A stretch of DNA of 64,000 nucleotides from Amycolatopsis vancoresmycina (GTDB lineage: Bacteria > Actinomycetota > Actinomycetes > Mycobacteriales > Pseudonocardiaceae): the NCBI RefSeq assembly GCF_000716785.1, contig NZ_JNYY01000001.1, positions 1,116,001 through 1,180,000 of the forward strand. The letters run 5' to 3'. A model generated the notes under the pieces. The model was not told where the DNA came from. It worked only from the letters and a program-made list of their open reading frames with translations, and ran no database searches. Each line of letters starts with the position of its first letter. Position 1 is the first letter of the stretch. Below are positions 15,826-24,860 of this stretch, one piece after another. The position numbers and the translations under genes were made by a program.

Positions 15826-18756
15826 TCAGGTCCTGATCTTCGCCAAGACTTCACGAGTGCGGTCGCGGTCCGGGGATTCGCCGGTGACGGCGTTGAGTTC
15901 GCGCAGCGCGCGCAGTTCCCACAGCGGGAACCCGAGCTCCCGGAACACCCCCGCCGAGCTCCGCAGCAGCCGCACCGCTTCGGCGACGGCGCCGTCGGCT
16001 GCCTGCGTCCGCCCGAGGCTGAGCAGGGCGTAGCCGGCGCCGCGGCGGTCGCGCAGCTCGCGGAACACGCCCATCGCGGCGAGCAGGTGCCGCCGGGCGC
16101 CGGCCGGGTCGCCCGCGCGGCGGCGGGCTTCGGCGAGGCTGCGGTGGGTGTAGGCGGCCGCGTGCCGGTGCCCGATCTGCTCGAACAGCGTCAGCGACCG
16201 GGTCAGGAAGCGCTGCCCGTCGGCGAGTTCGCCGGCGTCGGTGTGCAGGTCGCCCAGGCTGCGCAGGACGTGCGCCTCCCAGTGCCGCTCGCGGGTCCGG
16301 AGGGCGCCGGTGAGCAGGTCGGCGGCCCGGTCGTGGCCGCCGTGGCGGCGCAGGACGTCGGCGTAGCGCTTCGCGGCCTGGTCGTGCCAGCGGCCGTCGT
16401 CGCAGTCCTGGGCGAGCAGCATGCTCACCTCGAAGCTCTCGACCGCGCGCCGCACGTCGCCGACGTCCTCGGCCAGGGAGCCCAGCTGCGCCGCCGCGGC
16501 CGCCTGCCCGCGGCGGTCCCCGCACGCGCGCAGCAGGCCGAGCGCCTCCTGCAGCTCGGCCTCGGCGGCCCGCGGGTCGCCGCCGTCGAGGTGGACGTCG
16601 GCGAGCGCGGCCAGCACCGCGCCGGTGCCCCGCGGATCGTCCAGGGCGCGGTAGCGGTGCTCGGCCATGACGAAGTAGTTCTGCGCCCGGCGCCAGTGGC
16701 CGTGCTGCGAATGGACGGCGCCGAGGTTGTAGAGCTTCTCGGCCTCCGCACGCGGGTCGCGGCGGCGGCGGGCCGCGGCCAGGCTCAGCACCGAGACGGC
16801 GCGGGCGGCGTGGCCGAGCCACGGCGTGCCCGCCAGCGCGGTGCAGGCGTCGGCGAGCCGTTCGGTCAGGTCGTGCCAGCCGGGCCCGCCCGCCAGCCGG
16901 GCGGCGGCGGCCAGGAGGGCGGTCTCCCCGGCCGGGTCGGCCGCGATCCGCCGGGCGACCGCCGGATCCGGCCTGGGCAGGCCGGGTGCCGGACGGCCGC
17001 GGGCGTGTTCGGCGTAGGCGAGCGCGGTCTCACAGGCGCGGCGCAGCGCGGCCCGATCGGCCTCCGCCGGGTTCTCGGCCAGCACCAGCCGCACGAACGG
17101 GGGCACCGCCCACCGCGGCCCGGCGGGGTCCAGCAGGTGGGCGGCGGCGAGGTCGTCGAGGCGGTCGCGGGCGTCGTCGAGGGGCCGGTCGAGCAGGGCC
17201 GCCGCGCACCAGTCCGGGACGGGGGTGCCGAACGCGGCGAGCAGCCTCAGCAGCGCAACGTCGGCGCCGCGCAGCGCCGACGTCACCGCGGCACGGACAC
17301 CGAGGTCGCCCGCGGTCAGTTCGTCGAGCCGGCGGCGGTCGTCGGCCAGGCGCGCGGCGAGGTCGGCGACGCGGCGGCCCGGGCGCGCCGCGAGCTTCAC
17401 CCCGGCGATCCGGACGGCGAGCGCGAGCCCGGCGCAGTGACCGAGAACCTGCTGGGCCGCTTCGGGTTCCGCGTGCAGCCGCGGCTCCCCCGCGATCGCC
17501 GCGAGCAGGCCGCGGGCGTCCTCTGTGGACAGTGCGCGCACCGGGACGGCCCTCGCGCCGCACAACCCGGGCAGCTCCCGGCGCGCGGTGACGAGCGTGG
17601 CGCAGCCGGGCCCGCTCGGCAGCAGGGCGCGCACCTGGGCCTCGGACGCGGCGTCTTCGAGCAGCACCAGCAGGCGCCGATCGGCGGTGTAGCCGCGCCA
17701 GAGCCCGGCCAGCCCGGCGCGGTCGGCCAGTTCCGCGGGAGTCGCGCCCAGGCGGCGCAGGAACCCGCTCAGCACGGCCGACGGCTCGGCCGGGGTGCCG
17801 TCTTCGGCGCGCAGCGAGGCGGTCAGCTGGCCGTCGGGGAACCGGCGGCGGGCCCGCCAGGCGGCCTGGACCGCCAGCGCGGACTTGCCGGCCCCGGCGG
17901 CCCCGTGCAGCACGACCGGCGCCGGGCCCCGCAGCGCGCGGGCGACGTCGGCGAGTTCGGCCGCACGCCCGGTGAAGTCGGGCACCGCCGGCGGGAGCTG
18001 GGCGGGCGGCCCGGGCGTCGTCCACTCCGTGCCGGCGATCCGGCGGTAGACCGCGGTGAGGTCGGCGCCCGGCCACACGCCCGCCTCGTCCCAGAGCGCC
18101 CGCCGGGTCCGGCGGAGCACCTCCAGGGCCGATTCGCGACGGCCGACGGCGCCGAGCGCGGCGGCCAGCCGGGCGGCGAACACCTCGTCCGCCGGCCGCG
18201 CCGCGACCACCGGGTCGAGCCGCTCGACCACGGACCGGCCGTCGCCGTCGGCCAGCTCCAGCTCGACGAGCTGCAGCAACGCCGCCGAGCGCCGGTCCGC
18301 CAGCCACAGCTTGTGCGCCTCCAGCAGCGGCCCGCCGGTGACGTCGGCGAACGCGTCGCCCCGCCAGCACGCGAGGGCCCGTTCGAGGGCACGGCGGCGC
18401 TGCGCCCGGTCGTCGGCCCCCGAGGACAGCAGCGCGAGGAACTCGTCGGCGTCCAGCTCCCCCGGCTCGAGGGTGAGCGCGTAGCCGCGCGGCCCGGACC
18501 GCAGCCGCTGCCCGGCCTCGGCGGCCCCGAGGCCGGGCGAGAGCGTCTTGCGCAGCTTCGACACGGTGACCTGGACGATCGCCGCGGCGCTCGACGGCGC
18601 GCCGTCCGGCCACAGCTCGTCGACCAGCGTGTCGCGGCCGACGAACTGGCCCGCCCTGGCGAGGAGGACGGCGAGCAGCCGCCGCGGCTGGGCCGCCGAC
18701 GGCAGCGGGACGGAGGCCGTCACCGGCCCGAGGACCTGGAACCGCACGGCTACCAC
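15826..18756 (-). CDS. AfsR/SARP family regulator with NB-ARC and TPR domains
   Basis: A 976-residue regulator. An OmpR-type winged helix (residues 1-95, RFQVLGPVTASVP to VTVSKLRKTLSPG) and a bacterial transcriptional activation domain (to about 240) form the SARP part. A P-loop ATPase of the NB-ARC type follows with Walker A HGAAGAGKSALAV near residue 285, and the C-terminal ~350 residues are TPR-like helical repeats. Such proteins activate secondary-metabolite or developmental genes, with the ATPase acting as an ATP/ADP switch. GTG at 18756 is taken; GTG at 18747 is equally plausible. No biosynthetic cluster lies nearby, so its targets are elsewhere or unknown. Confidence 0.93.
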   Translation of the reverse strand: MVAVRFQVLGPVTASVPLPSAAQPRRLLAVLLARAGQFVGRDTLVDELWPDGAPSSAAAIVQVTVSKLRKTLSPGLGAAEAGQRLRSGPRGYALTLEPGELDADEFLALLSSGADDRAQRRRALERALACWRGDAFADVTGGPLLEAHKLWLADRRSAALLQLVELELADGDGRSVVERLDPVVAARPADEVFAARLAAALGAVGRRESALEVLRRTRRALWDEAGVWPGADLTAVYRRIAGTEWTTPGPPAQLPPAVPDFTGRAAELADVARALRGPAPVVLHGAAGAGKSALAVQAAWRARRRFPDGQLTASLRAEDGTPAEPSAVLSGFLRRLGATPAELADRAGLAGLWRGYTADRRLLVLLEDAASEAQVRALLPSGPGCATLVTARRELPGLCGARAVPVRALSTEDARGLLAAIAGEPRLHAEPEAAQQVLGHCAGLALAVRIAGVKLAARPGRRVADLAARLADDRRRLDELTAGDLGVRAAVTSALRGADVALLRLLAAFGTPVPDWCAAALLDRPLDDARDRLDDLAAAHLLDPAGPRWAVPPFVRLVLAENPAEADRAALRRACETALAYAEHARGRPAPGLPRPDPAVARRIAADPAGETALLAAAARLAGGPGWHDLTERLADACTALAGTPWLGHAARAVSVLSLAAARRRRDPRAEAEKLYNLGAVHSQHGHWRRAQNYFVMAEHRYRALDDPRGTGAVLAALADVHLDGGDPRAAEAELQEALGLLRACGDRRGQAAAAAQLGSLAEDVGDVRRAVESFEVSMLLAQDCDDGRWHDQAAKRYADVLRRHGGHDRAADLLTGALRTRERHWEAHVLRSLGDLHTDAGELADGQRFLTRSLTLFEQIGHRHAAAYTHRSLAEARRRAGDPAGARRHLLAAMGVFRELRDRRGAGYALLSLGRTQAADGAVAEAVRLLRSSAGVFRELGFPLWELRALRELNAVTGESPDRDRTREVLAKIRT

Positions 18757-18853
18757 ACCCCACCCGCGAGATCACCTGATCGAGCGAGCTGAATCTAACG
18801 GCCGGACACGTCGGCGGAACCCCGCTCACCCGGATGGCCGACGACGTTCGTCC

Positions 18854-19558
18854 TCACGCGTGGGCGAGCAGCTTCGCCAGCAGCGCGGGGTTCTCCGCGA
18901 GACCGTCGCGCAGGATGTGCTCCCGCATCGGCTTCAGGGCTTCGTCCGGCTGGTTCGCCCGGTCCAGCGCGCCCTGCGGCGGCTCGGGGTCGTACTCGAC
19001 GGCGAACTGGATGCTGACCGCGACCTGCCGTCCGGCCAGCCGTTCCGCCAGGTGCAGGGCCAGGTCGATGCCCGCCGAAACGCCGGCGGCGGTGATCACC
19101 TCGCCGTCCTCGACCCACCGGCGGGCGACCGGGGTCGCGCCGACGGCGGGCAGCAGGTCCCGGAACATCCAGTGCGTCGTGGCCTGCTTGCCGTCCAGGA
19201 GCCCGGCCGCGCCGAGGACGAGGGAGCCGGTGCAGACCGACGTCACCAGCTCGGCGCGACCGGCCGCGGTGCGCAGCCAGGCGAGGAGGCGATCGTCGGC
19301 CATCGCGCGCAGCGTCGGCGCGCCACCGCCGGGCACCAGCACCGCGAAGGGCGACGGCACCTCGTCGAAGGTGTGGCTCGGGGCGATCCGCAGCGGGGTG
19401 TCGGTGCCGACGGTGTCCTTCGTGGCACCGACGACGACGGTCCGGAAGCGCGGGTCCAGCTGCGCGAGCGCGCTGAGCACCTGCAGCGGGCCGACGAGGT
19501 CCAGCGGCGTGAGGCCGGGGTACACGACGAAGGCGATGGTCTTCGGGTCATCGGTCAT
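18854..19558 (-). CDS. DJ-1/PfpI family protein, isocyanide hydratase-like
   Basis: A 234-residue single-domain DJ-1/PfpI protein. The nucleophile elbow SVCTGSLVLGAAGLLDG carries the conserved Cys, followed by the family pattern ATTHWMFRDLLPAVGA and GVSAGIDLALHLAERL; the early acidic residue is in LDLVGPLQVL. This is the pattern of cyclohexyl-isocyanide hydratase and other GlxA-like DJ-1 enzymes. ATG at 19558 is preferred to GTG at 19567. It is divergent from a GlxA-AraC regulator across about 100 bases, so that regulator probably controls it. Confidence 0.88.
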   Translation of the reverse strand: MTDDPKTIAFVVYPGLTPLDLVGPLQVLSALAQLDPRFRTVVVGATKDTVGTDTPLRIAPSHTFDEVPSPFAVLVPGGGAPTLRAMADDRLLAWLRTAAGRAELVTSVCTGSLVLGAAGLLDGKQATTHWMFRDLLPAVGATPVARRWVEDGEVITAAGVSAGIDLALHLAERLAGRQVAVSIQFAVEYDPEPPQGALDRANQPDEALKPMREHILRDGLAENPALLAKLLAHA

Positions 19559-19657
19559 GCGGTTCACGGTGGCGTCCGCGCGGGACGCGGGCGGCGCTGA
19601 TGTCCGGATTCCTGCGAACCACGTCCGAACGCCGGTCGCGGCTGCTAGCGTTCGATC

Positions 19658-20635
19658 ATGCCAGGCTCACCCAGACGGGTTGCGATCGTCGGATACGCCG
19701 ACGCCGAGCTGCTGGACATCGCCTGCCCCGCCGACGTGTTCGACGCCGCCAACCGGCTCGGCGCGCGCCCGCCGTACGAGCTCCAGCTCGCCTCGGTCGA
19801 CGGCCACGCCATCCGCACCGGCTCCGGCCTGACGCTGCAGCCGCACCTGCGCATCGACCAGGTCGCCGGCGACCTCGACACGCTCGTCGTGGCGGGCGGC
19901 TGGGGCAGCACGGCCGCGGCGGCCGACGAGCGCGTCCTGACCCACGTCCGGCGGCTCGCCCGGACCAGCCGCCGGATCGCCTCGGTGTGCACGGGCGCGG
20001 AGGTGCTGGCCGCGGCGGGCCTGCTGAACGGCCGCCGCGCGACGACGCACTGGCGGTACGCGGCGCGCCTGGCCCGGGACTACCCGTCGGTGACGGTGGA
20101 CCCGGTGCCGCTGTACGTCCGGCACGGCAACGTCTACACGGCGGCGGGCGTGACGAGCGGGCTGGACCTGACGCTGTCGCTGGTGGAGGCCGACCACGGG
20201 CCGTCGCTGGCGCGCGAGGCGGCCCGCGCGCTGGTGACGTACCTGCAGCGGCCGGGCAACCAGGCCCAGGTCAGCCTGTTCCTGACCGGGCCGCCACCGG
20301 AGCACCGCGAGGTCCGCGACCTGACGGCGTACATCGCCGAGCACCTCGACGCCGACCTCGGCACCCCGGCCCTGGCGGCCAGGGCGGGCCTGAGCACCCG
20401 CCAGCTGACCCGGCTGTTCGACGCCCACCTGGGCACGACCCCGGGCCGCTACGTCCGCACGATCCGCACCGAGCAGGCGGCCCGCCTGCTGTCCGGCACC
20501 GACCTCCCGCTGGCCACGATCGCCCGCCGCTGCGGCTTCGGCTCGACCGAAACGCTGCGCCAAGCCTTCCTCGACCACTTCGACACGCCCCCATCGGCCT
20601 ACCGCCGCGTCCACATCCGCCAGTCCTACGGCTGA
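19658..20635 (+). CDS. GlxA family regulator: DJ-1 domain fused to AraC DNA-binding domain
   Basis: A 325-residue regulator. The N-terminal DJ-1/PfpI domain (about 5-190) keeps the elbow Cys (SVCTGAEVLAAAGLL) and the ATTHW pattern; the C-terminal AraC domain (about 222-320) has two helix-turn-helix motifs, the second being SGTDLPLATIARRCGFGSTETLRQAF. The sensor domain shares its fold with the divergent gene product, suggesting both see related ligands. The start is ATG at 19658. A three-unit 21-bp repeat array starts ten bases after its stop. Confidence 0.92.
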   Translation: MPGSPRRVAIVGYADAELLDIACPADVFDAANRLGARPPYELQLASVDGHAIRTGSGLTLQPHLRIDQVAGDLDTLVVAGGWGSTAAAADERVLTHVRRLARTSRRIASVCTGAEVLAAAGLLNGRRATTHWRYAARLARDYPSVTVDPVPLYVRHGNVYTAAGVTSGLDLTLSLVEADHGPSLAREAARALVTYLQRPGNQAQVSLFLTGPPPEHREVRDLTAYIAEHLDADLGTPALAARAGLSTRQLTRLFDAHLGTTPGRYVRTIRTEQAARLLSGTDLPLATIARRCGFGSTETLRQAFLDHFDTPPSAYRRVHIRQSYG

Positions 20636-20644
20636 TGCCCCGCC

Positions 20645-20699
20645 AATCACGCGAGATACGCGCCCAATCACGCGAGTTGCGCGGCTGATCACGCGAGTT
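20645..20699. repeat. Three tandem units with 21-bp period, core ATCACGCGAG
   Basis: The core A/G-ATCACGCGAG-N-T occurs with its first base at 20645, 20666 and 20687, exactly 21 bases apart, with divergent spacers (for example TACGCGCCC, TGCGCGGCT). It lies in the gap between the GlxA regulator (stop 20635) and the YibE/F gene. It is too regular for chance and not CRISPR-like. A related array is at 42938-43040. Confidence 0.7.
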
Positions 20700-20775
20700 C
20701 GGGCCAAGGCGGGAGGAACCGGGCGGCGGGGCGGCCCGTTGCGGGCGCGGCGAAACCCGCTGTCAGGATGTGCGG

Positions 20776-22479
20776 GTGGACCGCCCCGACCTCGACGACG
20801 ACGCAACCGGCCCGATCCGCCGGATCACGGACGAGGTGTCCCTTTCGCCGGGTCCGGGAACGTCCGGAACGCCGGGTACGCCCCGGAAAACCGCCCGCCG
20901 CGCGCCCGCCGAAGGCACCCGCCGCGCGGCCGACCCGGCTCGCCGCCGCACGGACACCGGGCCCCAGCGGGTCCCGGCCGCGACGAACGGCGCCCGGCGA
21001 GGCCCGGCGGACAAGCGGGCCGACACCGGGCCCCAGCGCGTTGCGGCCGAGGGCGACCGCCCCGCCCGCCGCGGCGACACCGGACCACAACCGCTCCCCG
21101 CCGACCGCCGCCGCGACACCGGACCACAACGCGTCCCCGCCGACGGAGACCGCCCCGCCCGCCGCGGCGACACCGGTCCCCAACGCGTCCCCGGCAACCG
21201 CCGCAAACCCCCGGCCGCCCCCGCGGAAACCGGCCACGGCCACGGGCACGGCCATGGCCACGGTCACGGCCCCGCCGCCCCCGCCTCCCGCCGCGTGCGC
21301 CTCCTCCTCATCTGGCTGCTCGCCCCGCTCGCGCTGGCCACCGTCGTCGGCATGGTCGTCCTCTACCCCTGGGGCAAGGCCTCCCCCACCAGCGTCGTCC
21401 CGCAGGGCACCCCCGTGCACGCCGACATCCGCACCACCACCACCGGCCCCTGCCTGGCCCAGGGGCAGGTGCAGGTCGGCGACCAGACGGATCCGAACGC
21501 GAAACCGTGCCTGACCGTCGAGCTCGCCATGACCGACGGGCCCGCCGCCGGGAAGCCGCTCAAGCTGACCGTGCCGATCGAGCCCAGCACCCCGCGGTTC
21601 GCCGCCGGGGACGCCGTCGTGCTCGCCTACAACAACGGCAACCCCGGTGATCCTGCCAGTTTCCAGCTCGTCGACTTCCAGCGCGGGACCCCGCTGCTCG
21701 TGCTGGCCGCGCTCTTCGCCGTCGCGGTGCTCGTGCTCGGGCGGTGGCAGGGCGTCGCCGCGCTCGTCGCGCTCGGGCTGTCCTTCGTCGTCATCGCCCT
21801 GTTCATCCTCCCCGCCATCCTGGCCGGCGAGAATCCCCTCGTGGTAGCCATCGCCGGGGCGGGCGCGATCATGTTCATCGCGCTCTACCTGACGCACGGG
21901 CTGTCCGCGAGAACGTCCGCCGCCGTGCTCGGCACGCTCGTCAGCCTCGCGCTCATCGGCGTCCTGTCCGCGATCTTCTCCGCCGCGGCCTCGCTGACCG
22001 GGCTCGACGACAGCACCTCGACGCTGATCGGCTCGCTCGGCCACGGCATCGACGCGCGGGGGCTGCTGCTCGCCGGCGTCGTGATCGGGGCGCTCGGCGT
22101 GCTCGACGACGTGACCGTCACCCAGACCAGCGCGGTCTGGGAACTGCGCCGCGCCAACCCCGACCTGACCTGGCGCGAGCTGTACCACTCGGGCCTGCGG
22201 ATCGGCCGCGACCACGTCGGTTCGGCGGTCAACACGCTCGTGATGGCCTACGCCGGGGCCGCGCTGCCGGTGCTGCTGTACTCGTCGATCTCCGGCGTCG
22301 GGCTCGGCGCGCTGCTCGGCAGCGAGGAGATCGCGCAGGAGATCATCCGCACGCTCGCGGGCAGCGTCGGCATCGTCGCGGCCGTCCCGGTGACCACCGT
22401 CCTGGCCGCGTTGATCGCCTCCCGCGAGCCCGCCGGGCACCTCAGCAGCACCACGAAAGCCGTTCCGTCCCAGGCGTAA
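20776..22479 (+). CDS. YibE/F-like multi-pass membrane protein with repetitive N-terminal tail
   Basis: A 567-residue protein. The first ~175 residues are disordered, Arg/Pro/Gly-rich, with five copies of a DTGPQRVPA-type repeat, then an alternating Gly-His tract (six HG pairs). The rest is a YibE/F domain: one helix, an extracytoplasmic beta domain (about 195-290), then seven or so helices including GVLDDVTVTQTSAVWELR and NTLVMAYAGAALPVLL. The function of YibE/F proteins is not established; lactococcal members were linked to transport. GTG at 20776 is chosen because AGGA precedes it by seven bases; a GTG at 20770 is too close. Confidence 0.85.
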   Translation: MDRPDLDDDATGPIRRITDEVSLSPGPGTSGTPGTPRKTARRAPAEGTRRAADPARRRTDTGPQRVPAATNGARRGPADKRADTGPQRVAAEGDRPARRGDTGPQPLPADRRRDTGPQRVPADGDRPARRGDTGPQRVPGNRRKPPAAPAETGHGHGHGHGHGHGPAAPASRRVRLLLIWLLAPLALATVVGMVVLYPWGKASPTSVVPQGTPVHADIRTTTTGPCLAQGQVQVGDQTDPNAKPCLTVELAMTDGPAAGKPLKLTVPIEPSTPRFAAGDAVVLAYNNGNPGDPASFQLVDFQRGTPLLVLAALFAVAVLVLGRWQGVAALVALGLSFVVIALFILPAILAGENPLVVAIAGAGAIMFIALYLTHGLSARTSAAVLGTLVSLALIGVLSAIFSAAASLTGLDDSTSTLIGSLGHGIDARGLLLAGVVIGALGVLDDVTVTQTSAVWELRRANPDLTWRELYHSGLRIGRDHVGSAVNTLVMAYAGAALPVLLYSSISGVGLGALLGSEEIAQEIIRTLAGSVGIVAAVPVTTVLAALIASREPAGHLSSTTKAVPSQA

Positions 22480-22615
22480 CACCCCGGCGGCGCGAGAGGC
22501 GCAGCAGAAAGGCGGTCACCGCAGGCGGCCGAAGCCCTGCCGCGAATCGCGTCCGCCCTCGAAGACGTGCGCGCCAACCTGACCACATCGAACGGCTCGC
22601 CGGGTACGGACGACG

Positions 22616-23257
22616 TCAGTCCAGCGTCGCCACGAAGCGGCTGACCGCCTCCATCGTGAACCGCTGGACGTACTTGCCCGACGGCGCCACCGACGCCAGC
22701 CGGTAGAGCGGGCGCTCGGCCACGCCCGCGCCGCGCGCCTCCGCCTTCAGCTCGGCCACCAGCAGCTCGCCGAACACGAGCCCGTTCGCCTCGGTGTTGT
22801 TCATCAGCGCGTTCGCGAGCTTGCGCAGCTGCAGGATGCCCAGCTCGCGCCCGCCCGTGCCGGAGAACACCGCGAGGTCGACCTTCGCCACCTTGCCCCG
22901 CTGCCCGGCGTTGACCAGCAGGCTCACCGTGCGGCTGCCCCGGACGTCGCCGACGACGAGGTCGAGGCGGGTCGCGGTCACCAGGTCGACCCGGCGCAGG
23001 CCCCACGTGCGCACGAGCAGCGCCGACCCCTCCAGCCAGACGCGGCGGCGGATGCTGACCGCCATCACGTACAGCAGCGGCAGCGCGATCACCACCGCGA
23101 CGACCAGGCCGGTCACCGTGCCGCCGATCAGGCCGGCGATCCCGCCGAACGCCGCCGCGACGATCACCACCCCGATCAGGCCCGAGGTCCCGCGGCGACG
23201 GCGGCCGCGCGGGTCCTCCTCGAACAGCGCGACGCGCTCGGTCGTTTCCTCGGCCAT
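22616..23257 (-). CDS. Membrane protein of unknown function
   Basis: A 213-residue protein with an acidic/basic N-terminus (RGRRRRG), two membrane helices (about 27-70) separated by a short loop, and a soluble domain of ~140 residues with a PH-like strand pattern (VWLEGSALLVRTWGLRRVDL). I do not recognise it beyond this. Its ATG at 23257 overlaps the stop of the MBL-fold gene, so the two form a coupled pair; a GTG three bases earlier is possible. Confidence 0.7.
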   Translation of the reverse strand: MAEETTERVALFEEDPRGRRRRGTSGLIGVVIVAAAFGGIAGLIGGTVTGLVVAVVIALPLLYVMAVSIRRRVWLEGSALLVRTWGLRRVDLVTATRLDLVVGDVRGSRTVSLLVNAGQRGKVAKVDLAVFSGTGGRELGILQLRKLANALMNNTEANGLVFGELLVAELKAEARGAGVAERPLYRLASVAPSGKYVQRFTMEAVSRFVATLD

Positions 23258-23823
23258 CACGCCCCCGTCCCGGCGAGGAACGGGTTGCCCGCGCGTTCCC
23301 GGCCGATCGTCGTCGCCGGGCCGTGGCCCGGCAGCACCACCGTCTCGTCCGGGAACCCGGCCAGCAGGCTCCGCAGCGCTTCCCCCACGTCCCCGCGGCC
23401 GACCGAGCCGGCGAACAGCGTGTCGCCGGTCAGCGCGAGCCGTCCGCCCTCGGCGGTCTCCAGCGCGATCACGACCGAGCCCGAGGTGTGGCCCGGCACG
23501 TGCCGGACGTCGACGTCCAGGCCCGCGTACTCGCCCGGCTGAAGAGGCACGCTGTCGCCGCCGTAGAGCGGCGCGTCGGCCGGGTGCAGGTGCAGCGGGA
23601 CGCCGTGCTCAGCCGACAGCGAGGCGGCCGAGGCGACGTGGTCCGGGTGCCCGTGGGTGGCCAGGAAAGCCGCCGGGACCAGCCGGTGCCCGGCGAGCGC
23701 GGCGGCCAGCGGCGCGGCCACCTCCTGCCCCGGATCCACGACCACGCACGGCCCGCCGGCGGCCGCCGCCAGCAGGTAGCAGTTGGCCTGCAGCGGGCCG
23801 CTGCCGAACCCGACGACGAGCAC
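23257..23823 (-). CDS. MBL-fold metallo-hydrolase, glyoxalase II-like
   Basis: A 188-residue metallo-beta-lactamase-fold hydrolase with all metal ligands: THGHPDH, HVPGHTSGS, TGDTLFAGSVGRGD and PGHGPATTIGRE. It is the short glyoxalase II-like type that lies near rel and hisS in mycobacteria; the substrate is a thioester or similar and is unknown. GTG at 23823 has GGAGG six bases upstream. It is coupled to the downstream membrane protein gene and divergent from a cyclophilin gene. Confidence 0.9.
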   Translation of the reverse strand: MLVVGFGSGPLQANCYLLAAAAGGPCVVVDPGQEVAAPLAAALAGHRLVPAAFLATHGHPDHVASAASLSAEHGVPLHLHPADAPLYGGDSVPLQPGEYAGLDVDVRHVPGHTSGSVVIALETAEGGRLALTGDTLFAGSVGRGDVGEALRSLLAGFPDETVVLPGHGPATTIGRERAGNPFLAGTGA

Positions 23824-23970
23824 CGAACGCCTCCAGGACCTCCGCGCCCGACGGCGCCGATCACGATCGGGTTGAGACTAGCGGGCCCTGTACATGGTCC
23901 TCACAGGCTGTGCCCATACACTGCCGCTACCTCAAACGTGTGAGACGAGCGGAAACCTGGAGGGTACGGG

Positions 23971-24846
23971 GTGGCGACCAACCAGCAGCGCCGCGAAGCT
24001 GCGAAGCGCAAGCTCGAGCGTCAGCTCGAGCGCCGATTGGAGCAGCAGAAGCGACGCCGGATGATCGGGGCTGGTGTAGTCGGCGTGGCCGTCCTCGTCG
24101 TCGCCGGCGTAGTGGTGTGGATCGTGAGCGCGAACAGCGGCGACAGCACGGACACCGCGGCGTCGTCGTCCTCGGCCGCGCCGCCGCCGACCGATCTCCA
24201 GATCCCGACGCAGCGCACCGCGCTGCCGAAGCGGGCGACGGCGCTGCCGAACCCGACGACGTGCGACTTCAAGGCCGACACGACGGGCAAGGCGCCGAAG
24301 AAGGTGAACCAGCCGGACGGCAAGAACGTCCCGTCGACCGGCACGGTGAACGTGACGCTCAAGAGCACCGCGGGCGACATCCCGCTGACGCTCGACCGGG
24401 CGCTCGCCCCCTGCGCGGTGCAGAGCTTCGTCAGCCTCGCCAAGCAGAACTTCTACAACGACACCATGTGCCACCGGCTCGGCACCGAGGGCCTGCAGAT
24501 GCTGCAGTGCGGTGACCCGTCGGCCACCGGCGACCCGACCCAGGACGGGCAGGGCGGCCCGGGCTACACGATGCCGGACGAGGCGTTCCCGGAGATCAAG
24601 TACGGCCGCGGCATCCTCGCCATGGCGAAGACGCAGGCCCCGAACTCCGGCGGCAGCCAGTTCTTCATGGTCTACGGCAACGCCGACGGCCTCCCGGCGG
24701 ACTACTCGGTGTTCGGCAGCATCAGCGACGAGGGCCTGAAGGTGCTCGACGCGGTGGCGAAGGCGGGCATCGCGAACCCGAACCCGCAGGACGGCACCGG
24801 AGCGCCGACCAAGCAGGTCAAGTTCACCGGCGTCACCGTCTCCTAG
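23971..24846 (+). CDS. Membrane-anchored cyclophilin-type peptidyl-prolyl isomerase
   Basis: A 291-residue protein. A charged coiled N-terminus (RREAAKRKLERQLERRLEQ) precedes one membrane helix (about 33-53), a Ser/Pro/Thr linker, and an extracytoplasmic cyclophilin domain (about 120-291) with FYNDTMCHRL and GSQFFMVYGNADGLPADYSVFG. It should catalyse proline isomerisation of exported proteins at the cell surface. The canonical FHR active-site Arg appears as CHR (MCHRL). GTG at 23971 has GGAGGG eight bases upstream. A mycobacterial homologue also lies next to rel and an MBL hydrolase. Confidence 0.92.
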   Translation: MATNQQRREAAKRKLERQLERRLEQQKRRRMIGAGVVGVAVLVVAGVVVWIVSANSGDSTDTAASSSSAAPPPTDLQIPTQRTALPKRATALPNPTTCDFKADTTGKAPKKVNQPDGKNVPSTGTVNVTLKSTAGDIPLTLDRALAPCAVQSFVSLAKQNFYNDTMCHRLGTEGLQMLQCGDPSATGDPTQDGQGGPGYTMPDEAFPEIKYGRGILAMAKTQAPNSGGSQFFMVYGNADGLPADYSVFGSISDEGLKVLDAVAKAGIANPNPQDGTGAPTKQVKFTGVTVS

Positions 24847-24860
24847 CCCGGCTCGGCACT

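Noticed and set aside
20776..21240. The repetitive N-terminus of the YibE/F gene as a separate tandem DNA repeat
   Set aside because: The repetition follows codons (DTGPQR units) within an open frame, so it is a protein repeat rather than a non-coding satellite.
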